In this document: positions 25,948 through 34,681 of the stretch, piece after piece
Position numbering within the stretch: position 1 is the first letter of the stretch
Layout of the letters: every line of letters starts with the position of its first letter
Source: Nostoc flagelliforme FACHB-838
Lineage (GTDB): Bacteria; Cyanobacteriota; Cyanobacteriia; Cyanobacteriales; Nostocaceae
NCBI RefSeq assembly: GCF_014698065.1
Contig: NZ_JACJSI010000038.1
Coordinates: 1-64,000 of the forward strand
Direction: 5' to 3'
DNA: 64,000 bases
Notes under the pieces: model-generated
The model's input: the letters and a program-made list of their open reading frames with translations, nothing else
Database searches by the model: none
What the model was told of the DNA's origin: nothing
Program-made: the position numbers and the translations under genes

Positions 25948-28608
25948 TTACGACACGATTATTGCCCACATACTGACTCCCAACCCAATAGCTGCTAAGT
26001 GTTGCCAAAGGAGCGATAACTTCGCTAAACCCTTCAGTGTACACAGTGGTTGTTTTGCAATTTTTTGCGTTAATAATATAGTCAGCAGCACTGAAAAAAT
26101 TATAGTTGTACCTTGCAAAAAGGCAATCACTGCTGGGTGAGCAACCAATATTGGCAATTGTTCACCACTCAAACCAAAAGTAGCAAAGGTAACAGGTAAA
26201 ATCCGCCCACCTTCACTTAAGCCCAAACGCAGATAGTGAGCTAAGTTTCCCCCCAAAATTAATGGTAGATAGCTATATGCAAGTTCTACAAATGATCGAG
26301 GCTTAATCCAATTTTGAGATTTTGCGGAAAGTTTCAGCGCCGGAAGCAAAGGAACAGAACTTTCTAAGGCGGATTTTGGATTTTGGATTTTGGATTTTGC
26401 TGCTTCGATATAGTTCGCTAACCAGAAAAACACTTGTATCAGTTTGTAGACTGCAAAGGTAAAGGCTGCTGGGATAATTAACACTAAGAGTGATAATCCC
26501 AAATGCTGCCAAAACTGAGTTAAATCCAGTTGTAACCCTAACCAAGATTGTAACTCCGGCAAGCGATGCAGATATATACCACCCAACAGCAAAAACAATA
26601 ATGCTACTTCATAGCTGCGGGGTACATGAGTTGTCCACAGTTCAATCGCAGGGGGACGCAAATTGAATTCAACGGAACGATGGGGACAGGCTTTGAGGCA
26701 AGTCATGCACAGTACGCAATCTCTGTTATCTTCTAACTGCGCTGGGTGAGAATACAAGGGACATCCATTAGTTTCCATCCCTTCGCCCTTTTGCGGCCCA
26801 CCTTTATAGCACTGATACGTGGTACAACTGGCAGAACAAATACCTTGCTGTGCGCGGAGTTCCGTCATTGAGAGTTTGGCAAATAAACCATTCATCCCTC
26901 CAATGGGGCAAAGATAACGACACCAAAACCGCCGCTCAAAAAGAGCGGAAAAAATCATCGCCCCAGCAGTAATTAACAGCAACAAACAAGCACTAAGGTA
27001 GGCAGTATTTTCTAAATGCCAGAGTTCTTCCCATAAGAAAATTAGGGTGAACAAACCAAACATGAACCATCCGCCCCATTTCTCAGCTTGTTCTCTCGGC
27101 CAGCGCTTAAGTTTTCGAGGCCACAACCATAAAGATAACTTTTGGGTAATTTCTCCGTAAATCATGAAGGGACAAACAGAACACCAGATACGTCCCAAAA
27201 AAGGAAAGAGAAATAAGAAGAAAGGCCACCACCAAGCCCAAAAGAGATTTAATACGAAATTGCGATCGCGCGTTTGTGGCCCAATAAATAAAACTGCAAC
27301 TGCGATCGCAAAAGCCGTTGCCGTAAAACCATAGTTAATGCGATCGGGCCACCAAGGACTACGTAAAAACAGCCGCAAACCAGGATAGGCGTTTAACAGA
27401 TTCAGCCGAAATCGTTTTTTCTTAGTTTCGGCTGGCCAGAAAATTTCTTCTGTTAATTCATTGGCACCCTCTGCTTGCACGATCGCCCTTTCTACCAAAT
27501 TTTTCAACTCTTTAAGGTTGCCAGGAAAATCATAAGACTGGAGGCGACGCAGAGCTTCTGGGGTGATGCGCGGTTTAGAAATACCTCTAGCCCGAACGTA
27601 GAGACTAGTATAATATTCAACCTGTGCCTGAATATCAGCTTTCCGCACCCGTAGCGGTGGTACTTTAATAATGTGACCAATACAGCGTTCAATTGTCGAC
27701 TGAGTTTTTTCGGAAACAATTAGAATTCTGGCTTTACTGGCACGAGGTTCAGGTGCTGCTTCTCCTGAACGAGTCGCGGGAGTATATGTGCCAGTTGTGA
27801 GCAACTGCGTCACCGGAGGTAATAATTCTTCAGGCAATTCTTGGATGTTGTTGAGAACTAAAGTACCTTCTCCCAACCATTCCAAAAGTCCTGGTTTACC
27901 GCCAGCGCGACCGAATAAATCTGCACCGCTTGTTTGCAGAATACCGCAATTTACTTTAATAATTGGTTCTCGCCGTTTTGGAGAACCAAAGTGGATGAGG
28001 GCTGCTATATTGTCTTTTTCTAACCCTGGTTCTCCGAAAATATCCACAGATTTACGGTCAGCCGCCGCTTCTCGAATTTGCTCGCGCAGTTTTACTGCAT
28101 AACGACTTGTACCGACAATTCCGCGTTGTGCTTTGGTGACTAAATAGGGTCGCAAAGCTACAGAACGTTCTTGTTCATAGCCAAGTGCAGATGTTGCCTG
28201 AGCTAATTCTTGAGCCAATTGACGCGAAAAAGCCTGAGCAATTTCGGGGTATTGGTTAACTAAAGGGCGAAATTTATCACCAGGCACAACCCACAAATGA
28301 CAATCTGTCACCGTAGTAATTGTGAATGGAGTTAATTGATCCAACAGCAATTCTTTGAGTTCAATCACTGCTCCGGGGAGGAATCCACAAGCTAAGGCTG
28401 GGTTGGTTTGATTGGTGCTATTGCTTTCGAGTTGACCTTCTACAAGAATATAAAGGGCTTCTGGAGGAGTGCCTTCGCTAACTAAGTCAGTTTCGGCACT
28501 CACTACTTTTTCTTCAATTACTTGTGCGATCGCATTTAACACTTCAGGTGAGAGAATTCCTAAACTCGTCCGTTCTTGTAGCCATATAACCGTTTCTGGA
28601 GATGTCAT
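25948..28608 (-). CDS. CRP-like / degenerate AAA (sigma-54-activator type) / 4Fe-4S membrane fusion protein
   Basis: 886 residues. Residues about 5-140 form a cyclic-nucleotide-binding-type domain (LYILVEGQLES, CGFLPGAVIELKELL). Residues about 150-395 form an AAA domain like that of sigma-54 activators (GIVGTSRYAVKLREQI, LVLNNIQELP, RLQSYDFPGNLKELKNLVERA). Its P-loop is degraded (FGEPGLEKDN, no GKT/S) and GAFTGA is absent (FGRAGGKPG). Residues about 415-886 form a NapH/NosR/RdxA-type membrane part with many helices and Cys motifs CSVCPF, CRYLCPIGG, CSASCTTYQC, CVLCMTCLKACPH. This predicts a membrane electron-transfer protein with cytosolic sensory domains. The start at 28608 has GGAG 8 bases before it; the upstream Met at 28650 does not. 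Confidence 0.85.
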   Translation of the reverse strand: MTSPETVIWLQERTSLGILSPEVLNAIAQVIEEKVVSAETDLVSEGTPPEALYILVEGQLESNSTNQTNPALACGFLPGAVIELKELLLDQLTPFTITTVTDCHLWVVPGDKFRPLVNQYPEIAQAFSRQLAQELAQATSALGYEQERSVALRPYLVTKAQRGIVGTSRYAVKLREQIREAAADRKSVDIFGEPGLEKDNIAALIHFGSPKRREPIIKVNCGILQTSGADLFGRAGGKPGLLEWLGEGTLVLNNIQELPEELLPPVTQLLTTGTYTPATRSGEAAPEPRASKARILIVSEKTQSTIERCIGHIIKVPPLRVRKADIQAQVEYYTSLYVRARGISKPRITPEALRRLQSYDFPGNLKELKNLVERAIVQAEGANELTEEIFWPAETKKKRFRLNLLNAYPGLRLFLRSPWWPDRINYGFTATAFAIAVAVLFIGPQTRDRNFVLNLFWAWWWPFFLFLFPFLGRIWCSVCPFMIYGEITQKLSLWLWPRKLKRWPREQAEKWGGWFMFGLFTLIFLWEELWHLENTAYLSACLLLLITAGAMIFSALFERRFWCRYLCPIGGMNGLFAKLSMTELRAQQGICSASCTTYQCYKGGPQKGEGMETNGCPLYSHPAQLEDNRDCVLCMTCLKACPHRSVEFNLRPPAIELWTTHVPRSYEVALLFLLLGGIYLHRLPELQSWLGLQLDLTQFWQHLGLSLLVLIIPAAFTFAVYKLIQVFFWLANYIEAAKSKIQNPKSALESSVPLLPALKLSAKSQNWIKPRSFVELAYSYLPLILGGNLAHYLRLGLSEGGRILPVTFATFGLSGEQLPILVAHPAVIAFLQGTTIIFSVLLTILLTQKIAKQPLCTLKGLAKLSLLWQHLAAIGLGVSMWAIIVS

Positions 28609-28699
28609 CTTAAGTTCTCCGTGTAGGCTGCTGTATAAGAAGATTATCACTTGAAAGCCACATTAAAATATCTTCGTGTGGCGATGCATGACAACTTAT

Positions 28700-28920
28700 A
28701 TTATGTGCCTTGATAAGGTCAGCCCGAAACCTATGGAGACAAAAACCAATTGTGACTGCGGGGTTGATGTGACATCCGCTGATAGAACCAAAAGTATAGG
28801 CAGTAGTTAACAAACTTAAGCCAAAAGCGATCGCCACTCCAGTAACTCCAACCCAAGGTACTGCACCAGAGATAACCGCAGTACCCACGCCCTCGCTCCA
28901 AAATTCGTAGTGATAGTATG
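28700..28920 (-). pseudogene. Aquaporin (MIP family) relic
   Basis: The frame reads [20 protein letters not shown], then [19 protein letters not shown]. This is helix 2 and the first NPA loop of an AqpZ-type channel. Upstream, [11 protein letters not shown] looks like a deletion-bearing version of helix 1. Downstream, similarity ends after HRFRADLIK, and the frame continues as unrelated sequence to about 28610. Four of six helices and the second NPA motif are missing, so it cannot form a channel. Confidence 0.7.
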
Positions 28921-29568
28921 CTTGCCTTTATAATTATTCTCGTTCCTTTACAATGAATATTTCTTTTTCTGAAAGTCCTACGGGGCTTATACTCTGATGC
29001 ATTCTACTTTTAGCTAGACTCGTTAATATTTAGATGCGTTTGCCTTGCTACGGATAGAGATCCCTGCTGCTGTTTTTGATTCCTTCTGATAGCCGCAGCA
29101 ACTGACCCCGTTCTTAATTGGAGTATGTGCTGAGTCAGCTCGGATTGAGTCAGCAAATGCAATATGGCTGGAGTACAACAAGGACAAAACAATTGTTCAA
29201 GAGGAAGCATAACTATTACTGTCTCAGATTTGTATATTGAGTTAGGCATTAATGTTGCACTAACGACACCAGTATGTGTGACGAACTAATTCAGGGGACT
29301 CTTGCTAATCTTTCCGTTTTTCATGATGAGTTTAAAAGCTAAAATTCCACTATTCAACCGAATGGATAGCATAGCCAAAGTGTTGCAAATATCATTGATC
29401 CATTACGCTGCCGAATGGTACAAGCTATTCTCATCAGAGAAAATCTCCTTACACGTATATCAATCCTTTATGAAGGACAAGCACCTTTACTAGGGTATCC
29501 TCGCGCTGGGATTGCAGCACAAACATTAGAAAAACTCACTGCCGGTGCTATCTTTGCTGCCACAATCG
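28921..29568. other. Region between the aquaporin relic and the exported-protein genes
   Basis: Two weak frames exist. On the minus strand, 29010-29249 encodes 79 residues with FCPCCTPAILHLL. On the plus strand, 29415-29582 encodes 55 residues (MVQAILIRENLLTRISILYE then GQAPLLGYPRAGIAAQ), open since 29370. Neither resembles a family I know, and both may be degraded coding DNA. Nothing else is recognised. Confidence 0.35.
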
Positions 29569-30144
29569 CTATGTGTTATTAGTACCATTCAATTCAGAGG
29601 TAGTAGTTGCACCAACTGCCATTACTTGAGACCATTCACTGACGCGGTTGTTATCTAAGACAGCTCGCACTCGATAACCAAGCTGAATTTTATGCATTAA
29701 CAAGATTACATCACGGTTGAGTAATCCTTGTGATTTTTGGTTTTCATTAGATGCAGCTTGTATACGAAAGCAGCGATCGCTTTGTCGTTTCAATTTGGGA
29801 GACTTGCCTTCCATAAGCACCGTTTGCAGTTCGTATGCTTCAGCTTCAGGATATGCATCCCAACAAAGTTGCCAGTAAGTCGACCAGCGAATTAACTCGG
29901 CTGGTAATTCCTCGACTTCATCCGACAATGTAGACACAAGTCCGATGACTGAAGGTTGTACCACTTGAGGCTGACTGGAGGTGATATCAGCAGTTACAGG
30001 GTTTATCAATCCTGGCTGCCCAACCTTCTGTGCAGCTATAGATGAACCATCATCAACAATTAGTATCAGCCCGAATATCAAAGTTAACAGCAGCATCAAT
30101 CGTAGGCATTGTAATTGCACTAACGACAAGATTTTCAGATTCAT
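29569..30144 (-). CDS. Exported protein with fibronectin-III-like domain
   Basis: 191 residues. An N-terminal hydrophobic stretch (about 12-34, LMLLLTLIFGLILIVDD) is a signal peptide or anchor. The rest contains LCWDAYPEAEAYELQTVLM and GYRVRAVLDNNRVSEWSQV, the W-x-x-x-x-x-A-x-x-Y-x-L and Y-x-V-R-A ... W-S patterns of fibronectin type III folds. Probably periplasmic or surface-located, mediating binding. The frame opens with TTG at 30156, but the ATG at 30144 is the better start. It follows two other exported-protein genes on the same strand (gaps about 130 and 195 bp), suggesting a shared function. Confidence 0.65.
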   Translation of the reverse strand: MNLKILSLVQLQCLRLMLLLTLIFGLILIVDDGSSIAAQKVGQPGLINPVTADITSSQPQVVQPSVIGLVSTLSDEVEELPAELIRWSTYWQLCWDAYPEAEAYELQTVLMEGKSPKLKRQSDRCFRIQAASNENQKSQGLLNRDVILLMHKIQLGYRVRAVLDNNRVSEWSQVMAVGATTTSELNGTNNT

Positions 30145-30273
30145 AAAATTATGCAAAAGTTAATTGCTTAGGCATAAGCCAAGAAAAAAGATACCAGCCG
30201 TAATAAAAGAGATCCATGCTACACAACGAGCAGCTAAGAACACGGCTGGTATAGGGCTGAAAGCAGTCTCTCC

Positions 30274-31554
30274 TTACCACTCCACAGGTAGAATGATGCT
30301 GCCGTTGTCGGCATAGATTGTTCGAGAACGGATATGCGTTCTGGGAACTACTGTAGAATTGAAGACTGCGCTTCTTTGCCCAATTGCTGATCTGTTGCCA
30401 ATGCTGGCGCGGAATATAACAGAGTTCGGCCCTAGCCCTACAGCATCACCTATGCTAGTTTCAGGGCCATCAGCAACACCATCGACAACCTGCCTACCGC
30501 CATGAACTAGAGCGCGAGGCCCATAACCAACTCCATTCCCAAGAGTCAAACTAGTGGTTTCTAATGCGTGAAAGACAACATCGTTTGCCATCCCAGTAAT
30601 TGACCCAACATTAAAAGGTTCACCCTCATCAGCACGTAGCGAAATTCTATTAGCTAGTTTGTTGGTGAGTGTTGGTAAAGAATCTTGGAAAGTAAGATTA
30701 CCGATAATGCGGTTACGATAGTTCGGATCACGAGTTGGACTTCCACCTATCTGCGGCAGACCTCCAGAATTAAAGAAGGTGACGGGAGCATAATTAATTC
30801 CTGTGACGTTTGTCAAGTCTGCCCTAGCTAAATCTGTGTAACCTTTGGCAAATGCTTCATTGACTTCAATAATGCCTTCCATTAATGCAACGTCTGCTTG
30901 TGTCAGGTTGACTACTTTCCCTGAAGTGCCGCTACTAGCTTGTAGAGTAGTTGTAACGTTTTTACCAGGCAAGACGACTTTACCAGCAGGTAAGGTAACA
31001 CCAGGGCCAACTCGCGCGAGAAAGTTGACTACTGTGTTTTTTTCTATAGTTGCACCGTCTATTTCACAGTTGAAGGCGAGAAAAGTCTCTGGAACAGTGT
31101 TGCTAAACTGAGTATTGCTAACTGGGTCAGTAAAAGGTCCGGTGGAACCTTGAGTACCAATTTTAGCTGCACCTTTAACTACAGCCATGTGTGCCATAAT
31201 CACACGCTCGCCAATTTGTACTCCCGTTCCTGAAGCTGTGATTTTCACTTGGTCTTGGGCATTAGAATCTGCTGCAATACTAATAGGAGCATTAGTAGCA
31301 TCTAACTGGGCAAATGGAGCGACGTAGACTTTTTCGCCCAAGGTAATATTTGTGGGATTGGTGATTGTTGCTGTTGGGTCAACAAAACTAGCTGATTCGG
31401 AAGGTGCGGTACTTGGGCATATAGGTAGGTTTCCCACAGTTGGATTACACGTTCCTCCAGCAGCTACTGCGGGTTGTATATATATCTGTGTGCTGATGGC
31501 AAACGCTAGGATAATTGCGGTTAAAGCACTAAAAATTGTGCGAGGTTTGAACAT
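30274..31554 (-). CDS. Secreted left-handed beta-helix (hexapeptide) protein, gamma-carbonic-anhydrase-like
   Basis: 426 residues with a signal peptide (hydrophobic about 8-32, cleavage near AVAAGG). The body carries hexapeptide-type repeats in two blocks (about 55-205 and 320-420): PTATITNPTNITLGEKVYVA, IGERVIMAHMAVVKGAAKIG, IEKNTVVNFLARVGPGVTLP, TSIGDAVGLGPNSVIFRASI. This is the isoleucine-patch fold of gamma-carbonic anhydrases and acyltransferases. His residues in IMAHMAV, VVFHALE and ALVHGG could be metal ligands, but I cannot verify the geometry. A cyanobacterial periplasmic or sheath location is predicted. Enzymatic activity is open. Start at the ATG 31554 (MFKPRTIF) rather than the GTG six codons earlier. 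Followed by the FN3-like gene. Confidence 0.7.
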   Translation of the reverse strand: MFKPRTIFSALTAIILAFAISTQIYIQPAVAAGGTCNPTVGNLPICPSTAPSESASFVDPTATITNPTNITLGEKVYVAPFAQLDATNAPISIAADSNAQDQVKITASGTGVQIGERVIMAHMAVVKGAAKIGTQGSTGPFTDPVSNTQFSNTVPETFLAFNCEIDGATIEKNTVVNFLARVGPGVTLPAGKVVLPGKNVTTTLQASSGTSGKVVNLTQADVALMEGIIEVNEAFAKGYTDLARADLTNVTGINYAPVTFFNSGGLPQIGGSPTRDPNYRNRIIGNLTFQDSLPTLTNKLANRISLRADEGEPFNVGSITGMANDVVFHALETTSLTLGNGVGYGPRALVHGGRQVVDGVADGPETSIGDAVGLGPNSVIFRASIGNRSAIGQRSAVFNSTVVPRTHIRSRTIYADNGSIILPVEW

Positions 31555-31748
31555 GGAAAGAAAAGTCCTCACGGGTTATGGAATATTTAGCTATGGGATA
31601 ATCTGCGCTCTTCAAGTAAAAGATATACTCAGGCACTCGCCTACAGTGGGCGAAACGCGATCGCAACCGCAGGAAGTACTAAAAAATTACTTACATTGCA
31701 CTCGTCTTTATTTAGGCTCTTTCTCTGTTTAAGTATGAGAAATGCGGG

Positions 31749-31976
31749 TTAACCACCCCAATAACCTGACAATTTGAAGACTACTTGCAAGATAGATGAT
31801 AGTAAGGAGTTCAAAAGTGGAACTGTAACTATCGTTGTTGCCCCAGCAGCCGCGTCATTGTAGACACTTTCCCAAGCTTCTGGCCCGGTAGTAGATTGTC
31901 CATGAACTTGTGTATTAACAGCTAACGTTAAGCCAAACGCAGCTAAACCAACTAGTATTGTGCGACGTTTCAACAT
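31749..31976 (-). CDS. Small exported protein (75 residues)
   Basis: 75 residues: MLKRRTILVGLAAFGLTLAV begins a clear signal peptide with likely cleavage after VHGQ near residue 28. The ~47-residue mature part (from STTGPEAWESVYND) ends in a hydrophobic, amphipathic segment (LLNSLLSSILQVVFKLSGYW) and GG. AAGAAATA precedes the start. First of three consecutive exported-protein genes on the minus strand. It may be a partner, chaperone or self-associating peptide of the beta-helix protein. No family recognised. Confidence 0.6.
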   Translation of the reverse strand: MLKRRTILVGLAAFGLTLAVNTQVHGQSTTGPEAWESVYNDAAAGATTIVTVPLLNSLLSSILQVVFKLSGYWGG

Positions 31977-32735
31977 TATTTCTTGATACCTAATAGTTCA
32001 CCAAGTTTATTGGGTAAGGTAAGGCGAAAAGGTACAGGACATACTTAAACTTTCCGCTTTACCTAACCTAATAATTTTCAAATTTAAGCAAGTACAAATT
32101 GCTACATCTAGCAATTAACAATTTATTATAATGTTATTTGCTGTTTAACACTAGAGTTTTAGCTATTGAAAAAATTTATGGAAATAATAAAAATATTATT
32201 AAATTTATAATGGAAAGCTGTGTTGAAAATATAATGATTTGATTAAAAAACTCATCTATCTTAAGGAATAAAATTAGATTAATTGCTGCTAGTAAAAGAT
32301 AATCATTATAAGTAAAAAATGATTTAACCTCTATCTTTGGGGGGATGAATATTTAAGCTGTATACTCAACAGCAGTTTAAAGAAGATAATAGACATCGAT
32401 ATGGTAATCTTATTTGATTTAAAAACTACTATTGGAGGGAGAAAATAGAGAAGAGATTTTTTTACTCATGCAACATCTGCAATTCAACGCTCCCGTTCTC
32501 CCTACCGTTGCCATACCCTGTCTTGAGAACAGCAACTGCTAACGCTTGGCAGTGATTAGATTGCTAGTGTTCGAGCAATTCATCTATGGTGCTACTTTTT
32601 CTTTAAACAGGTTCCCAGTCCTGATTGAAAAACTTGATCAGAAATTAAATTTATCCAATTGAAAACTGCTGTAACTTGTCACGACTCATGTGCGGCTATT
32701 GTACATTAATATCGGGGAATTGATCGGGAGAAATT
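31977..32735. other. 759-bp intergenic region
   Basis: AT-rich, no credible open frame. It should contain divergent promoters for the exported-protein set (minus) and the aldolase gene (plus). No repeat or known riboswitch recognised. Confidence 0.5.
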
Positions 32736-33380
32736 ATGGCAATTTATCTAGACTCGGCGATCGCATCTGAAGCTGAAGCTGTCAAGTTTTGGGGATGGGT
32801 GAAAGGTATTACAACAAATCCCACACTGTTGTCTCAAAGCGATACACCGCCAGAAACCACGCTCAAAAAATTGGTTCGCTTGACAAATGGCCCGTTATAT
32901 TATCAACTTGTGGCATCTGATAAAGCTGGGATGCTAGCTGAAGGTAGAAAAGCTTTTGAGATTATTGGTTCCCAAACAATTTTGAAAATTCCCGCAACAC
33001 CGTTAGGTTTTGAAGTGGTGGCAAGTCTATCCTCAGAAATTACTTGTTCAGTGACAGCAATTTACAGTGCAGCACAGGCAGCAGTAGCGCGGGAAGCAGG
33101 AGCTAAAATTGCCATAGCTTATGTAAATCGAGCTACGCGCTTGTTAGGCGATGGTATTGCTTTGGTGCAGGATATGGCTAGTGTACTCAAAGGCAGTAAT
33201 ACGGAAATATTGGCAGCTAGTATCAAATCGCCAGAAGAAGCTGCTGCTTCATTGCAAGCTGGGGCGCATCATTTGACTTTACCATTGGCAATGTTGCAGG
33301 CGATCGCAACTCATGAATTCTCACAAAAAACTGTTGAAGAATTTGCTAAAGGGGGTGTCGGTTTAAGTGGCGTTGTGTAA
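32736..33380 (+). CDS. Transaldolase-like fructose-6-phosphate aldolase
   Basis: 214 residues, the short transaldolase/FSA (TalC/MipB) family: a (beta/alpha)8 aldolase making a Schiff base on Lys. It begins MAIYLDSA, with GITTNPTLL (about 24-32) and the catalytic strand TILKIPAT with K84 (K85 in E. coli FsaA). Later motifs are CSVTAIYSAAQA, then AYVNRATRLLGDG. It probably cleaves or forms fructose 6-phosphate or a related sugar from dihydroxyacetone or glyceraldehyde phosphate. The true substrate is not visible. Monocistronic, convergent with the Uma2 gene. Confidence 0.9.
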   Translation: MAIYLDSAIASEAEAVKFWGWVKGITTNPTLLSQSDTPPETTLKKLVRLTNGPLYYQLVASDKAGMLAEGRKAFEIIGSQTILKIPATPLGFEVVASLSSEITCSVTAIYSAAQAAVAREAGAKIAIAYVNRATRLLGDGIALVQDMASVLKGSNTEILAASIKSPEEAAASLQAGAHHLTLPLAMLQAIATHEFSQKTVEEFAKGGVGLSGVV

Positions 33381-33513
33381 TGGAGGCATGAATTGAGGTC
33401 ATCTACTGTACAATGTCCCAATTCTGTAATTTTGAATTCTGACTCTACGAAATTTTACCGCAAACCCATGAAACATTTGTGCAAATTGCAATGATTCGGT
33501 TTTAGCTGTTTCT

Positions 33514-34077
33514 CTAACTGCTCATTTTTAGCCAACCAAACACCTGAGCTACAGTTAACTCCAAGTTTATCCTGGCTAACACTGGCAAACGCTCATCACC
33601 CTGCAAAAGTTCTGGTTGTTGATTTGGACGGAAGACCAAAATGGAACGATCTTCTGGGTCTATCAACCAACCTAATTGGCAATCATGATCTAAACAATAG
33701 AGAATATTGCCTGTAACTCGATTTGAACTTTGTTCGGGAGAAAGGATTTCAATTGTCCAGTCTGGAGAAAGTAAAAAATCATTGGGTGCTTCCCCATCAG
33801 CAGCAAAGGGAATACGCGACCAGTTGAAAACCGCTACATCAGGTACTATTGAGCGGATACCAAAACTACAGCGTAGTTCTGGAAAGGCATAAGCAATATG
33901 AAGGCTTTCGGCAACATCGTTAATGCTGTTGCATAGCCTTAACTGTAATCGGCTATGCTTCCCTTTTGGCATTGGCTTTTGAGTAATCTTACCATTAATG
34001 TAAACGCTTGCAGGCTTTGTTTCTGGTAACTTCAGAAACTCCTCCAGAGTCAGGGATTGGGTAATTACCGTAGACAT
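33514..34077 (-). CDS. Uma2 family (DUF820) putative endonuclease
   Basis: 187 residues with the full DUF820/Uma2 pattern: LTLEEFLKLPETKP, INGKITQKPMP, SIVPDVAVF (catalytic-type PDV), WTIEILSPEQSSNR (E-I-L-S-P), GWLIDPEDRSILVF. The fold is PD-(D/E)XK nuclease-like. These genes are heavily expanded in cyanobacteria, biological role unknown. Stand-alone, flanked by repeats. Confidence 0.9.
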   Translation of the reverse strand: MSTVITQSLTLEEFLKLPETKPASVYINGKITQKPMPKGKHSRLQLRLCNSINDVAESLHIAYAFPELRCSFGIRSIVPDVAVFNWSRIPFAADGEAPNDFLLSPDWTIEILSPEQSSNRVTGNILYCLDHDCQLGWLIDPEDRSILVFRPNQQPELLQGDERLPVLARINLELTVAQVFGWLKMSS

Positions 34078-34681
34078 GGCTCAGTCGAGAAAAGCAAAGG
34101 GGATATGTTTTAGTCTAGCAGTACCATAGTTTCAAAGACAGTTTCTACTTCTGGCTATGGCCACAACTGCTTGCACACCAGTAAGCCCAAAAAAGCTACG
34201 ATCGCAAAATGGCTAACACTAGAACTGGCCATAAACCAGGCGGGAATACTACACAAATTTCACTATTTTAAAAACAATTGGATTTTGAGCTTATTCTCCA
34301 ACCCTAAGCAAATGGGGTTTTTGAGGAGAGCGATAGTATAATAGACCTCTTGCAAAAAGCACTTTTGCAAGAGGGGGGAAAAGGGTAAAGAGGAAGGGAA
34401 CAATACAGAACCTTTTTCCCTTTTCCCGACTTATGCAAGAAGTCTAATGTCTAAGTTAGTTTTGAGGGTTTGTAGTAAGCACTTTAGTGATTAGAAAATA
34501 ACGACTAAAGCCTTTACTACGAATTTGCTTGCCCATCAATTTAAACTTGACAGACTTTTAGTCAAGATGGGTCAATACTGGCAAAAGTAAAATTTTGGAA
34601 ATTTGTTAATCTAACCTTATTGGCAGAGGCGAAAACCGCCACAAAGCATAAAACTTTCAGTTTAAATGCACCTTCTAAAAG
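34078..34681. other. Intergenic region containing a 105-bp element
   Basis: No coding frame. Contains the inverted-repeat element at 34342-34446. The remainder includes a fragment (TTTGTAGTAAGCACTTTAGT) typical of another dispersed repeat, and AT-rich DNA. Confidence 0.5.
34342..34446. repeat. 105-bp inverted-repeat element
   Basis: Starts TAGACCTCTTGCAAAA and ends TTATGCAAGAAGTCTA, imperfect terminal inverted repeats. Inside, CCTCTTGCAAAA and TTTTGCAAGAGG form a further hairpin (34346-34374), followed by a purine/pyrimidine stretch (GGAAAAGGGTAAAGAGGAAG). A MITE- or REP-like element of the Nostoc type. Confidence 0.6.

Noticed and set aside
29010..29249. 79-residue minus-strand frame with FCPCCTPAILHLL
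   Set aside because: Not listed as a gene: no known family, ambiguous start, and it lies in a region of gene decay.
29370..29582. 70-codon plus-strand frame ending AGAIFAATIAMCY
   Set aside because: Protein-like composition but no start with a ribosome site, no recognised family, and it overlaps the end of the FN3-like gene. At best a relic.
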